DNA from: Microbulbifer celer
Lineage (GTDB): Bacteria; Pseudomonadota; Gammaproteobacteria; Pseudomonadales; Cellvibrionaceae
NCBI RefSeq assembly: GCF_020991125.1
Contig: NZ_CP087715.1
Location: 310,001 to 374,000 of the forward strand
Length of the DNA stretch: 64,000 nt
Direction of reading: 5' to 3'
Each line of letters starts with the position of its first letter. Within the stretch, counting starts at the first letter, position 1. Positions 17,425 to 25,608 of this stretch are shown one piece after another. The translations under genes and the position numbers were made by a program. The notes under the pieces are model-generated. The model was not told the origin of the DNA. It searched no databases and saw nothing but the letters and a program-made list of their open reading frames with translations.

Positions 17425-19953
17425 CTAGGCCGGCTCGGCAATCTTGACGATCTCTTCCTCGGTAGCCGGGCGGCGCTGATCGCGCTCTTCCACGAAGACA
17501 ATCTTTTCGTCCTTCTCATCGGTATTCACAAACTGGCGGAAGCGCTTCAGCATCTCCGGATCATTGATCGCCGTCTTCCACTCGCACTGGTAAGTACCGA
17601 CCACATTGCCCATCTGACGCTCCAGCTCCTCGCAGATACCCAACTTATCCTCGATCACCACCTCACGCAGATAATCCAGGCCACCCTCCAGGTTCTCCAG
17701 CCACACCGACGTCCGCTGCAACTTATCCGCCGTGCGCACATAAAACATCAGAATACGATCGATATACTTAATCAGCGTCACATCATCCAGATCCGTCGCA
17801 AACAGATCAGCATGGCGCGGGCGCATACCACCGTTGCCACAGACAAACAGATTCCAACCATTCTCCGTTGCAATCACACCGATATCCTTACTCTGCGCCT
17901 CCGCACACTCACGGGTACAACCGGACACCGCCATCTTGATCTTGTGCGGCGAACGCAGCCCCTTGTAGCGGTTCTCAACCGTCAGCGCCATACCCACACT
18001 GTCCTGCACACCGAAGCGACACCAGGTAGAACCGACACAGGACTTCACCGTACGCAGAGACTTGCCGTAAGCATGGCCCGTCTCAAAGCCCGCATCGATC
18101 AGCTCGCGCCAGATCTCCGGCAACTCCTCCAACCGGGCACCGAACAGATCCACCCGCTGACCACCGGTAATCTTCGTGTACAGATCGTATTTCTTTGCCA
18201 CCTGGCCCAGCACAATCAGCTTGTCCGGGGTAATTTCACCGCCCGGCACACGCGGTACCACAGAATAGGTACCGTTCTTCTGCATATTGGCCATAAACGT
18301 ATCGTTGGTGTCCTGCAGACCAACGTGGGGTTTTTCCAGGATGTGATCGTTCCAAAGGGAAGCAAAAATGGAAGCCGCGGTAGGCTTGCAGATTTCACAG
18401 CCCCTACCGGAGCCGTGCTTCTTCAGTAACTCGTCGAAAGTCTTGATCTCTTCCACCTGTACCATGTGGAAAATTTCCTGACGGGTATAGGGGAAGTGGG
18501 GGCACAGGTCGTTATTGACCTCCATACCCAGCGCCGCCAGTTCCGTATCCACCACATTTTTCAGTAGCGCGGAACAACCGCCGCAACCGGTTGCCGCTTT
18601 GGTGCAATCTTTGACCTCGCCCACAGAGCAGCAACCGCCCTGTACCGCGCCGACGATATCGCCCTTGCTCACGTTGTGGCAGGAACAGATAGTGGCGGTA
18701 TCCGGTAGTGCATCGGCACCGAGGGCGGGCGCGGCGCCATCCAGTGCCGGTAGAATCAACTGTTCCGGGTGCTCCGGCAGATCCATATCGTTCAGGTGAT
18801 ACTGCAGCAGGGTGTCGTAATCGGCGGCGTCGCCCACCAGCACCGCACCGCGCAGTTTCTTGCCTTCGCTGTCGGTGATCATGCGCTTGTACACGCCGGT
18901 CTGTTCATCCACGAAGGTAATTGCAGCGGATCCTTCGGCGCGGCCGTGGGCATCGCCGATGGAGCCCACATCCACACCCAGCAGCTTCAGCTTGGTACTC
19001 ATGTCCGCGCCGTTGAACTCACCGGCTTCACCACACAGCAGAGATACCGCGGTGCGGGCCATGGTGTAGCCCGGAGCCACCAGGCCGTAGATGAAGTTGT
19101 TGAACAGGGCACATTCGCCGATGGCAAAAATATTCTTGTCCGACGTGCGGCAGTGATTGTCGATCACGATACCGCCGCGCTCGCCCAGCTCAATGCCGGC
19201 AGATTTTGCCAGTGAGTCTTCCGGACGGATACCGGCGGAGAAGACGATCAGATCGGTTTTCAGTTCTTTGTCGCCTTTGAACTGCATACGCAGACGGCCG
19301 CCATCAACCTCCTCAATCAATTCGGTAGCGGTGCTGGTGTGTACCGTCACACCCAGATCTTCAATTTTCTCCCGCAGCAGGTTGGAACCGCCTTCATCCA
19401 GCTGGACCGACATCAGGCCGGGGGCAAATTCCACCACATGGGCTTCCAGACCCAGTTGCTTCAGCGCGTTGGCCGCCTCAAGGCCCAGCAGACCGCCGCC
19501 AACAACCACGCCTATCTTGCCGTCTTTGGCCGCGGCCTGGATTTTGTCGAGATCTTCCAGGGTGCGGTAGACAAAGCACTTGTCGTGTTTGTGGCCGGGA
19601 ATGGGCGGAACAAAGGGATAGGAGCCGGTAGCCAGCACCAGGTGATCGTAGGGTTCAGAAGCACCGCTGGCGGAAGTGACGACTTTGGCCTCGCGGTCGA
19701 TGCTGACAGCCGCATCATTCAGGCGCAGGTCGTAACCCCATTCGCGGTACTGTTCAACCTTGCCCATGGCCAGGTCGTCCGCGGTACGGCCGCCGAAATA
19801 TTCAGAGAGGTGTACCCGGTCGTACGCGGGGCGGGGTTCGGCGCAGAATACCAACACGTCGAACATTTCCCGCTCGGGGCGGTTCGCCAGTTGTTCCAGG
19901 AAGTGGTGACCCACCATGCCGTTGCCGATGACGACGATTTTTTGCTTAACCAT
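17425..19953 (-). CDS. nirB: Nitrite reductase (NADH) large subunit NirB
   Basis: 842 aa, full length. It reduces nitrite to ammonium in the cytoplasm using NADH, FAD, iron-sulfur and sirohaem. Domains in order: a pyridine-nucleotide-disulfide FAD domain (VVIGNGMVGHHFLEQL) with NADH-binding GVVVGGGLLGLEAA; a BFD 2Fe-2S domain (ICSCHNVSKGDIVGAVQ...CGGC); a second Cys-rich HPYTRQE/CEICKP segment; and ferredoxin-like and sirohaem domains with TGGQRVDLFG, CVGSTWC and SGCTREC, which supply the 4Fe-4S ligands. The 314-bp upstream gap carries its own promoter-like box, an NtrC-like site and a two-hairpin leader, so it probably has independent nitrate/nitrogen control. Confidence 0.96.
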   Translation of the reverse strand: MVKQKIVVIGNGMVGHHFLEQLANRPEREMFDVLVFCAEPRPAYDRVHLSEYFGGRTADDLAMGKVEQYREWGYDLRLNDAAVSIDREAKVVTSASGASEPYDHLVLATGSYPFVPPIPGHKHDKCFVYRTLEDLDKIQAAAKDGKIGVVVGGGLLGLEAANALKQLGLEAHVVEFAPGLMSVQLDEGGSNLLREKIEDLGVTVHTSTATELIEEVDGGRLRMQFKGDKELKTDLIVFSAGIRPEDSLAKSAGIELGERGGIVIDNHCRTSDKNIFAIGECALFNNFIYGLVAPGYTMARTAVSLLCGEAGEFNGADMSTKLKLLGVDVGSIGDAHGRAEGSAAITFVDEQTGVYKRMITDSEGKKLRGAVLVGDAADYDTLLQYHLNDMDLPEHPEQLILPALDGAAPALGADALPDTATICSCHNVSKGDIVGAVQGGCCSVGEVKDCTKAATGCGGCSALLKNVVDTELAALGMEVNNDLCPHFPYTRQEIFHMVQVEEIKTFDELLKKHGSGRGCEICKPTAASIFASLWNDHILEKPHVGLQDTNDTFMANMQKNGTYSVVPRVPGGEITPDKLIVLGQVAKKYDLYTKITGGQRVDLFGARLEELPEIWRELIDAGFETGHAYGKSLRTVKSCVGSTWCRFGVQDSVGMALTVENRYKGLRSPHKIKMAVSGCTRECAEAQSKDIGVIATENGWNLFVCGNGGMRPRHADLFATDLDDVTLIKYIDRILMFYVRTADKLQRTSVWLENLEGGLDYLREVVIEDKLGICEELERQMGNVVGTYQCEWKTAINDPEMLKRFRQFVNTDEKDEKIVFVEERDQRRPATEEEIVKIAEPA

Positions 19954-20032
19954 AATCTCTGCCGTTGCTGTCTGAAGTTCACGGCAGGAAGGAAAGGGCG
20001 TGGGGCGGGTGTCAGCGCAGCACGGACGTTCC

Positions 20033-20068
20033 CTCTTCTCTGCCGAAGAGTTTCAGGCGCCGTTGCCT
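20033..20068 (-). promoter_or_regulatory. Two adjacent hexaloop hairpins in the nirB leader, candidate NasT (ANTAR) target
   Basis: On the minus strand, hairpin 1 is AGGC-AACGGC-GCCT (20068-20055) and, four bases later, hairpin 2 is CTCTTC-GGCAGA-GAAGAG (20050-20033). ANTAR antiterminators bind leader RNAs made of two neighbouring hairpins with six-base loops having A at position 1 and G at position 4. The first loop fits; the second has the size but not those bases. The pair lies about 20-60 bases after the predicted start site. No clear T-run terminator follows, so the mechanism may not be simple antitermination. Confidence 0.5.
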
Positions 20069-20100
20069 TGCTAAAAAATTTGGAATTGTGTTTAAGGTTA

Positions 20101-20116
20101 TTCAATCTCTGTGCCA
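20101..20116 (-). promoter_or_regulatory. Candidate sigma-54-like promoter box upstream of nirB
   Basis: Minus-strand TGGCACAGAGATTGAA. The TGGCAC-N5-TTG layout is that of -24/-12 promoters, although the canonical -12 GC reads GA here. The same 16-mer with one change stands upstream of the first narK-like gene (25460-25475), which argues that it is functional. Confidence 0.5.
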
Positions 20117-20189
20117 ACTCCGGAAGGGCACCGGATAGTGGGGAATCCGCAGGGATTGTGAGAAAAAACGATGATTGCGCACCCAGCGA

Positions 20190-20208
20190 TGCACCAAGTT
20201 GGTGTGCA
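20190..20208. promoter_or_regulatory. NtrC-like binding site upstream of nirB
   Basis: TGCACCAAGTTGGTGTGCA closely follows the NtrC pattern TGCACYANNNTGGTGCA, with one inserted base near the end. It lies about 75 bp upstream of the -24/-12-like box, a usual place for an NtrC enhancer. This fits nitrogen-status control of nitrite reductase. Confidence 0.5.
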
Positions 20209-20267
20209 GTTTGTTTTTTCGCCCCAGGATGGCACTTTCCTGTCTGAAAGTGCCAGGGGAGATGTCA

Positions 20268-21959
20268 TCAGAGAAAGTGCAGCAGGTGAGACAGTAACAA
20301 CAGCAGCGCAATCAGTTGCCAGAACAGTAATGGATTACGCTCCATCAGCGGCGCCTTGTTCCTGCTGATGAACTTCTTGTTGGGCGTGCCGAGATCGTGC
20401 ACCATTTCCGAAAGCGCCGGGTAACGATACTGTGGGTCCGGAGCACAGGCCCGACGCAAGGCGCCGTCTACCCATTCCGGCAGGTCCTCGCGACGCTGAC
20501 AGGCGCTGATATAACGCAGGCTGGCGTAATTCTTCAGCCGGTACTGACTGCTGCCGAAGCGCTCCTTATATGGGTATTCGCCGGTGAGCATCTCGTAGCA
20601 GATTATTCCCAGGGAAAATATATCCGAGCGATGGCTCGCGGCATCGGAGATGAAGTATTCCGGGGCACAGTAATTTTTGCTTCCCGGTGGCGCACTGTCC
20701 TGGTAGCGCAGCAACTCCTCAAGCCCTGCCGCGTGGGCACCCCCCAGGTCGATCAGTTTCAGGCGACCACTGTTATCCACCATGATATTTTCCGGCTTCA
20801 GGTCTCCGTGCACAATTTCCAGTCGCTGCAACCGGCGCAACGCACTCACCAGCTGCTGGACCATATTGCGCACCTGATCCAGTGCTGGCTCCGGATTCAG
20901 CTGCATCCACTGCCGCAGGTTCTGGCCTTCCACATACTCCATTACATGGTAGAGAAAGCGGCGATCCTTCTTCGGCGGGAAGATTTTCACCACTCCGGGG
21001 TGATCCAGCCGGCGCCCAGTCCACTCCTCGGCGATAAAGCGCTCGATGTAGGTCGGATCATCGACGAAATTTTCCGACGGCGCCTTCAGCGCCCGCAGCG
21101 CATCCGTTTCCATATCTCGCACCAGGTACAGGTAGCTGCGGCTGGAAGCATGGAGTTCCTGCAAAACCTCGAAGCCATCAATCCTGTTCCCGGCCTGTAG
21201 CGGTGGCGGAAAGGGCAGCTGACGGGTCGCCAGCATCAGATCATCCGTCTCCGGAGACTCGAGTGCATTCACCCGGCACAGCGCTACGCTCAGATTATCC
21301 TTACTGCCGTTTTCCAGTGCCGCAGTGATCAGTGGACGCGTGGACTCCAGGCTGTGCTCGGACAGAATCTGTGCGAACAGCGGCTGCGGCACAAAATCGT
21401 GAATCCCGTCCGTAGTCACACAAAACAGGTCCCCCGTCTCCAGTGGCTCCTGTCGGTAATCCACCTCGATATGCGCATCCATCCCCAGCGCCCGGCTCAG
21501 AAAAGTGCGCCCCGGCCCCAGCGTACGGCTGTGATCCCGCGTCAGACACTCCAGCCTGCCATCCCGCAGCCGGTAAATCCGCGAATCCCCGATATGAATC
21601 AGATGCGCCGTCGCCCCTTTTAGCACCACCGCAGAAAACGTCGTCAGCCAACCCCGCTGCACCTCATCCGCACCACCGCTCTGGCGATACAACCAACCGT
21701 TCAACGCGTGCAACACCCGCGCCGCCGCCTGATTCACCGACCACGAATCCGGCGTACTGTAATAGTCGGAAATAAACCCACTCACCGCCGCCCGCGCCGC
21801 CGCCCCGCCGGCCTCCGCACTGCCCACCCCATCGGCAATCGCCGCCAGCGAACCGCGATAACGCAACTCACTGCCGCTTGCCCGATAGACCGCCACCGCA
21901 TCATCGTTATAGGCGCGCTGGCCGGACTCGGTGGCAGTGGCGAACTCCAGTTTTTCCAT
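20268..21959 (-). CDS. Fused PP2C phosphatase and serine/threonine kinase, membrane-tethered
   Basis: 563 aa from ATG 21959; a TTG at 22013 is the alternative. Residues about 1-235 are a PP2C phosphatase (YNDDAVAVY, IADGVGSAEAGG, HIGDSRIYRLRDG, VTTDGIHDFV, KDNLSVALC). A Hanks-type kinase follows, about 255-530 (AIK-equivalent LRALKAP, VHGDLKPENIMVDNSG with HGD in place of HRD, LIDLGGAH with DLG in place of DFG). A C-terminal helix (LLFWQLIALLLLLSHLLHFL) anchors it to the membrane. The same fusion occupies this place in the Pseudomonas aeruginosa nitrate assimilation cluster, so a role in nitrate transport or reductase control is likely but unproven. The changed kinase motifs raise the question of how active it is. 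Confidence 0.9.
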   Translation of the reverse strand: MEKLEFATATESGQRAYNDDAVAVYRASGSELRYRGSLAAIADGVGSAEAGGAAARAAVSGFISDYYSTPDSWSVNQAAARVLHALNGWLYRQSGGADEVQRGWLTTFSAVVLKGATAHLIHIGDSRIYRLRDGRLECLTRDHSRTLGPGRTFLSRALGMDAHIEVDYRQEPLETGDLFCVTTDGIHDFVPQPLFAQILSEHSLESTRPLITAALENGSKDNLSVALCRVNALESPETDDLMLATRQLPFPPPLQAGNRIDGFEVLQELHASSRSYLYLVRDMETDALRALKAPSENFVDDPTYIERFIAEEWTGRRLDHPGVVKIFPPKKDRRFLYHVMEYVEGQNLRQWMQLNPEPALDQVRNMVQQLVSALRRLQRLEIVHGDLKPENIMVDNSGRLKLIDLGGAHAAGLEELLRYQDSAPPGSKNYCAPEYFISDAASHRSDIFSLGIICYEMLTGEYPYKERFGSSQYRLKNYASLRYISACQRREDLPEWVDGALRRACAPDPQYRYPALSEMVHDLGTPNKKFISRNKAPLMERNPLLFWQLIALLLLLSHLLHFL

Positions 21960-22047
21960 GGTCGTGGATTGTGTGTAGGGTTCAGGCAATGTCGTTTCGC
22001 AGATATCTTTCAAAATAGGTGGTTACTAGTATGAAGGTTGATGTGAA

Positions 22048-22167
22048 GCCGGGTGCTGGTAAGCCTTTGCAGGACCTTCAAAAACAGGATGTTTTTGCAG
22101 AGCCCCCATGGATGGGTTGAGGGGGGGCGCCTAGCTCGTGTCCTGCAAAGGCTTACCAGCACTCGGC
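22048..22167. repeat. Cloverleaf palindromic repeat, copy 8 (forward orientation)
   Basis: Arms 22048-22074 and 22141-22167 pair at 26 of 27 positions. Hairpin 1 is AAAAAC-AGGAT-GTTTTT, as in copy 5, and hairpin 2 is around CCCCCATGGATGGG. The arm sequence (AAGCCTTTGCAGGA) is private to this copy. The 3' half contains GGCGCCTAGCTCG, which occurs in reverse in copies 3 and 6. It lies between the second narK-like gene and the phosphatase-kinase gene. Confidence 0.88.
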
Positions 22168-22204
22168 GCCCGGAACGAGTTCCGGAGCGCGATAAAATCC
22201 AGAA

Positions 22205-23671
22205 TCAGGCAACATCAATCAATGAAACACTGCCATCGGGCATGACTTCTGCCATCTGGCCTTCCGGTTCTTCCAGGAACAGCAGCGTTACAAAGCCCAG
22301 CACCGCCGTACTCGCAATCACCAGAAAGAACGTCTCATAAGAGACCATACTCAAAATCGTTAGATAAAACACCGCGCCCACATTCCCGTAGGCACCCGTC
22401 ATCCCCGCAATCTGACCCGTCAGACGACGCTTGATCAACGGCACCACCGCAAACACCGCCCCCTCACCAGACTGCACAAAGAAAGAGCACGCCATCGCCG
22501 CAGCCACCGCCAGATACAACGGCCACTCGGCATCGATTGTACTCATCACAAAATACCCGATCGCCAGGCCCGCAGTCAGAATCAGCAGCGTACTCTTGCG
22601 CCCGAAGCGATCACTGATCAGACCGCCCGCCGGGCGCGACATCAGGTTCATGAACGCATACGCCGAAGCCAGCAAACCCGCCTGCACCGGATCCAGGGTA
22701 AACGTCTCCGAGAAAAACAACGGCAGCATGGAGATGACCGCAAGCTCGGAACCAAAAGTGGCAAAGTACAGAATATTCAGCACCGCCACCTGCTTGAACT
22801 TGTAACGGTGTATCGGCTCCGGCAGCTTCACGAAAACTTCTTTATTGATGTCGTAACACTTCTTCGCATCAAACACATAGAGCGCGGCGAGCGAGAGATA
22901 GATCGCAATGGCCAGCGGCATCGCCAGCATATCCACACCCGCCGGAGACAGCTTCCAGGTCAGCAGTGCCAGTGCCGCATACATCGGAATCTTCATGATC
23001 AGCAGCAGCACAAAATCCGAAGGGCTGGAAACCTCCATACCGCCAATTTTTTTCGGCTTGAAATAGGTGCCGCCTTTGGGGGTATCGGTCACGGACTTGT
23101 AGTAAATCACACTGTAAACCAGCGCCATGATCCCGGTAATACCGATGGCGTAGCGCCAGCCATCCTCACCGCCAAACAGCAGGGCTATTGTGGGCAGACT
23201 CATGGCGCCCGCGGCAGAACCGAAATTACCCCAGCCGCCGTAGATACCTTCCGCGGTACCCAGCTGTTTGGCCGGGAACCACTCGGATACCATGCGGATA
23301 CCGATCACAAAGCCTGCACCGATAAAGCCCAGCAGGAAACGACCAATGGCCGCCTGAATAAAGTTCTCCGCCAGCGCAAAGATAAAGCAGGGAATACTGC
23401 TCACCGCCAATAGCAGTGAATAGGTTACACGCGGCCCGTACTTATCCGTCAGCATACCGATGATGACCCGTGCCGGAATAGTGAGCGCCACGTTCAGGAT
23501 CAGCAGGGTTTTCACCTGATCCTTGGTCAGCGATAGGCTGTCGGCAATAGCCACCAGCAACGGTGCATGGTTGAACCAGGCAAAAAAAGTAATAAAGAAA
23601 GCGATCCAGGTCAGGTGCAGCACCCGGATTTTTCCCTTGAAGGAAAACAGATTTAAGGAGTCACTGGACAT
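22205..23671 (-). CDS. NarK/NasA-type MFS nitrate transporter, paralogue 2
   Basis: 488 aa, 12-helix major facilitator of the nitrate/nitrite porter family. Family motifs: [17 protein letters not shown] in TM1, [15 protein letters not shown] in the loop after TM2, [19 protein letters not shown], and [13 protein letters not shown] (nitrate signature). A second signature appears at [16 protein letters not shown]. It is closely similar to the product of the next gene upstream and ends with the same [24 protein letters not shown] tail, so the two arose by tandem duplication. It would bring nitrate in (or exchange nitrate and nitrite) for NasA and NirBD. Confidence 0.93.
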   Translation of the reverse strand: MSSDSLNLFSFKGKIRVLHLTWIAFFITFFAWFNHAPLLVAIADSLSLTKDQVKTLLILNVALTIPARVIIGMLTDKYGPRVTYSLLLAVSSIPCFIFALAENFIQAAIGRFLLGFIGAGFVIGIRMVSEWFPAKQLGTAEGIYGGWGNFGSAAGAMSLPTIALLFGGEDGWRYAIGITGIMALVYSVIYYKSVTDTPKGGTYFKPKKIGGMEVSSPSDFVLLLIMKIPMYAALALLTWKLSPAGVDMLAMPLAIAIYLSLAALYVFDAKKCYDINKEVFVKLPEPIHRYKFKQVAVLNILYFATFGSELAVISMLPLFFSETFTLDPVQAGLLASAYAFMNLMSRPAGGLISDRFGRKSTLLILTAGLAIGYFVMSTIDAEWPLYLAVAAAMACSFFVQSGEGAVFAVVPLIKRRLTGQIAGMTGAYGNVGAVFYLTILSMVSYETFFLVIASTAVLGFVTLLFLEEPEGQMAEVMPDGSVSLIDVA

Positions 23672-23757
23672 CGTTCTATCCCGTTAGTGTATGAACTTTC
23701 ATGTCTCCTCCATATCTTCTGAACAATGGACCACACACCTGAGCCAGGCGAAGTCAA

Positions 23758-25251
23758 TCAGGCCACATCAATCAGGGAAACACTGCCGTCTGGCATGACT
23801 TCAGCCATGTGCCCTTCGGGCTCTTCCAGCAGCAGGAGAATGACAAAACTGAATACCGCGGTACCGGCGATCACCAGGAAGAACGTCTGGTAAGAAACCA
23901 GCGACAGCACCGTCAGAAAAAACACTGCGCCCACATTGCCGTAGGCACCGGTCATGCCCGCCACCTGCCCGGTCAAACGACGTTTCACCAGTGGCACCAC
24001 AGCGAATACCGCACCGGCACCGGCCTGAACAAAGAAAGAGCACGCCATGGCCGCCGCTACCGCCAGGTACAGCGGCCAGCTAGCGCCGATCTGGCTCATC
24101 AGCAGGTAACCACAGGCCAGGCCCGCCACCAGGATCATCAGTACCGGCTTGCGACCGTACTTGTCACTCAGCAGGCCACCGGTGGGGCGGGAAACCAGGT
24201 TCATGAAGGAGTAGGCGGAGGCGACCAGACCAGCCTTCACCGGATCGAGGGTAAAGGTCTCGAAGAAGAACAGCGGCAACATGGAGATTACCGCCAGTTC
24301 GGAGCCGAAGGTGGCGAAGTACAGCACGTTGAGAATCGCCACCTGCTTGAACTTGTAGCGGTGGATCGGCGCCGGCGGGCTGCTGAATACTTCGCGATTG
24401 ATGCTCCAGGTTTTTTTCAGCTCCAGCAGATACAGCCCGGTCAACGCGGAGTAAATAGCCCAGGTCCAGAACTCGCTCAACAGGCCAACGCCGGCGGGGG
24501 AGAGCTTCCACGCCAGCAGCGCCAGGGCGCCGTACATGGGCAGTTTCATCAGCAGCAGTAAAAAGAAATCCCCGGCACTGGTCACTTCCATCGCGCCGAT
24601 CTTTTTCGGCTTGAAATAGGTAGCCCCCTTGGGGGTATCGGTCACGCTGTTGTAGTAGATCACGCTGTAAATCAGTGCGATCACGCCGGTGACGCCAATG
24701 GCGTAGCGCCAGCCGTCTTCTCCGCCAAACAGCAGCGCAATGGCGGGCAGGCAGATGGCGCCGACGGCGGAGCCGAAGTTGCCCCAGCCACCGTATACGC
24801 CCTCCGCAGTGCCCAAGTGGCGCGCGGGAAACCATTCGGAAACCATGCGGATGCCGATCACAAAGCCGGCGCCGATAAAGCCCATCAGGAAGCGCGCGAT
24901 CGCCGCCTGAACAAAGTTGTCGGCCAGCGCAAACACGAAGCAGGGGAGGCTGCCCACCGCGAGCAGCACAGAAAATGTCAGGCGCGGACCGTATTTGTCG
25001 GTCAGCATGCCGATGATCATGCGCGCGGGAATGGTCAGCGCCACATTCAGGATTAACAGGGTCTTCACCTGATCCGGTGTCAGGGAGAGACTCTCGGCGA
25101 TCGCCATCATCAGTGGGGCGTGACTGAACCAGGTAAAAAAGCACAGGAAAAATGCCAGCCACGTCAGGTGCAGTACTTTTACGTTGCCGCGGAAAGACAA
25201 CAGGTTGAGCGATTCGGTGTGATTCCCACCGGTGTTTGATCGAGTGGACAT
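23758..25251 (-). CDS. NarK/NasA-type MFS nitrate transporter, paralogue 1
   Basis: 497 aa, the first structural gene after the nasST genes. Same layout as its neighbour: TM1 [62 protein letters not shown] and [16 protein letters not shown]. It differs mainly at the N-terminus ([15 protein letters not shown]) and in the central loop ([12 protein letters not shown] against [12 protein letters not shown]). Expression is probably set by the leader terminator at 25298-25340, which would need antitermination. The two-copy arrangement might combine uptake and nitrite export, or two affinities; this is inference. Confidence 0.93.
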   Translation of the reverse strand: MSTRSNTGGNHTESLNLLSFRGNVKVLHLTWLAFFLCFFTWFSHAPLMMAIAESLSLTPDQVKTLLILNVALTIPARMIIGMLTDKYGPRLTFSVLLAVGSLPCFVFALADNFVQAAIARFLMGFIGAGFVIGIRMVSEWFPARHLGTAEGVYGGWGNFGSAVGAICLPAIALLFGGEDGWRYAIGVTGVIALIYSVIYYNSVTDTPKGATYFKPKKIGAMEVTSAGDFFLLLLMKLPMYGALALLAWKLSPAGVGLLSEFWTWAIYSALTGLYLLELKKTWSINREVFSSPPAPIHRYKFKQVAILNVLYFATFGSELAVISMLPLFFFETFTLDPVKAGLVASAYSFMNLVSRPTGGLLSDKYGRKPVLMILVAGLACGYLLMSQIGASWPLYLAVAAAMACSFFVQAGAGAVFAVVPLVKRRLTGQVAGMTGAYGNVGAVFFLTVLSLVSYQTFFLVIAGTAVFSFVILLLLEEPEGHMAEVMPDGSVSLIDVA

Positions 25252-25297
25252 GCTTCTCTCACCATCGGTCTACATCAATTGAGCGTTTTGCGGGCAT

Positions 25298-25340
25298 AAA
25301 AAAAGTCCACGGGTACAGCGGTGCTGTAGCCGGTGGACTT
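25298..25340 (-). terminator. Leader terminator (attenuator) upstream of the narK-like genes
   Basis: On the minus strand: AAGTCCAC...CTACAGC-ACC-GCTGTA...GTGGACTTTTTTT, an 8-bp outer stem plus a 6-bp inner stem followed by seven T. It lies in the untranslated leader, about 50 bases before the start codon, not after a gene. It is therefore an attenuator. Upstream on the same RNA a GTGAAGC/GCTTCAC stem and a CCACGGG segment (complementary to CCCGTGG in the terminator) offer competing folds. NasT, encoded just upstream, is the natural antiterminator. Confidence 0.85.
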
Positions 25341-25341
25341 C

Positions 25342-25390
25342 ATTGCCCGTGGTGAAGCGTTGCCTGACGGCTATCCGTCTTGCTTCACTT
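25342..25390 (-). promoter_or_regulatory. Upstream leader hairpin of the narK attenuator
   Basis: Minus strand GTGAAGC (about 25388-25382) pairs with GCTTCAC (about 25360-25354), enclosing GACGG-ATAG-CCGTC. GCTTCA can alternatively pair with TGAAGT at the base of the terminator stem, so the two folds exclude each other. The loop does not clearly match the ANTAR A1/G4 hexaloop rule. Confidence 0.5.
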
Positions 25391-25459
25391 ATTGTTGTGT
25401 TTGAGGTGCCGTCTGAATCTGGAACGGAGCGGATCAGCGGCGACCTTCATTGCAAGATA

Positions 25460-25475
25460 TTCAATATCTGTGCCA
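25460..25475 (-). promoter_or_regulatory. Candidate sigma-54-like promoter box upstream of the narK-like genes
   Basis: Minus-strand TGGCACAGATATTGAA, one base different from the box before nirB (20101-20116). It also overlaps the perfect palindrome AGATATT-G-AATATCT (25455-25470 region). The -12 element reads GA where GC is canonical. Confidence 0.5.
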
Positions 25476-25608
25476 TTGCTGTGCGACTCGCTCTGTGCGG
25501 TGCGCGGCGGCGGCTTGTGGTAGGGCAGGGAGAATACGTGGGGCGCAAGCATAAAGTGCCACGCCCCGTTTTGGGGTTATGACTGCACTTTTGCTGGGCG
25601 CCCTGCCA

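Noticed and set aside
17175..17519. Minus-strand frame containing GVRFQDRCEYIHVSC
   Set aside because: It is translated cloverleaf repeat joined to the end of nirB in another frame; similar peptides arise at other copies (10.7, 11.7 kb).
25540..25560. Sigma-54-like TGGCACTTTATGCTTGC on the minus strand
   Set aside because: The spacing between the GG and GC elements is two bases too long; the box at 25460-25475 fits better.
25571..25590. NtrC-like TGCACTTTTGCTGGGCGC before the narK-like genes
   Set aside because: The right half is poor and the spacing off; I do not regard it as supported.
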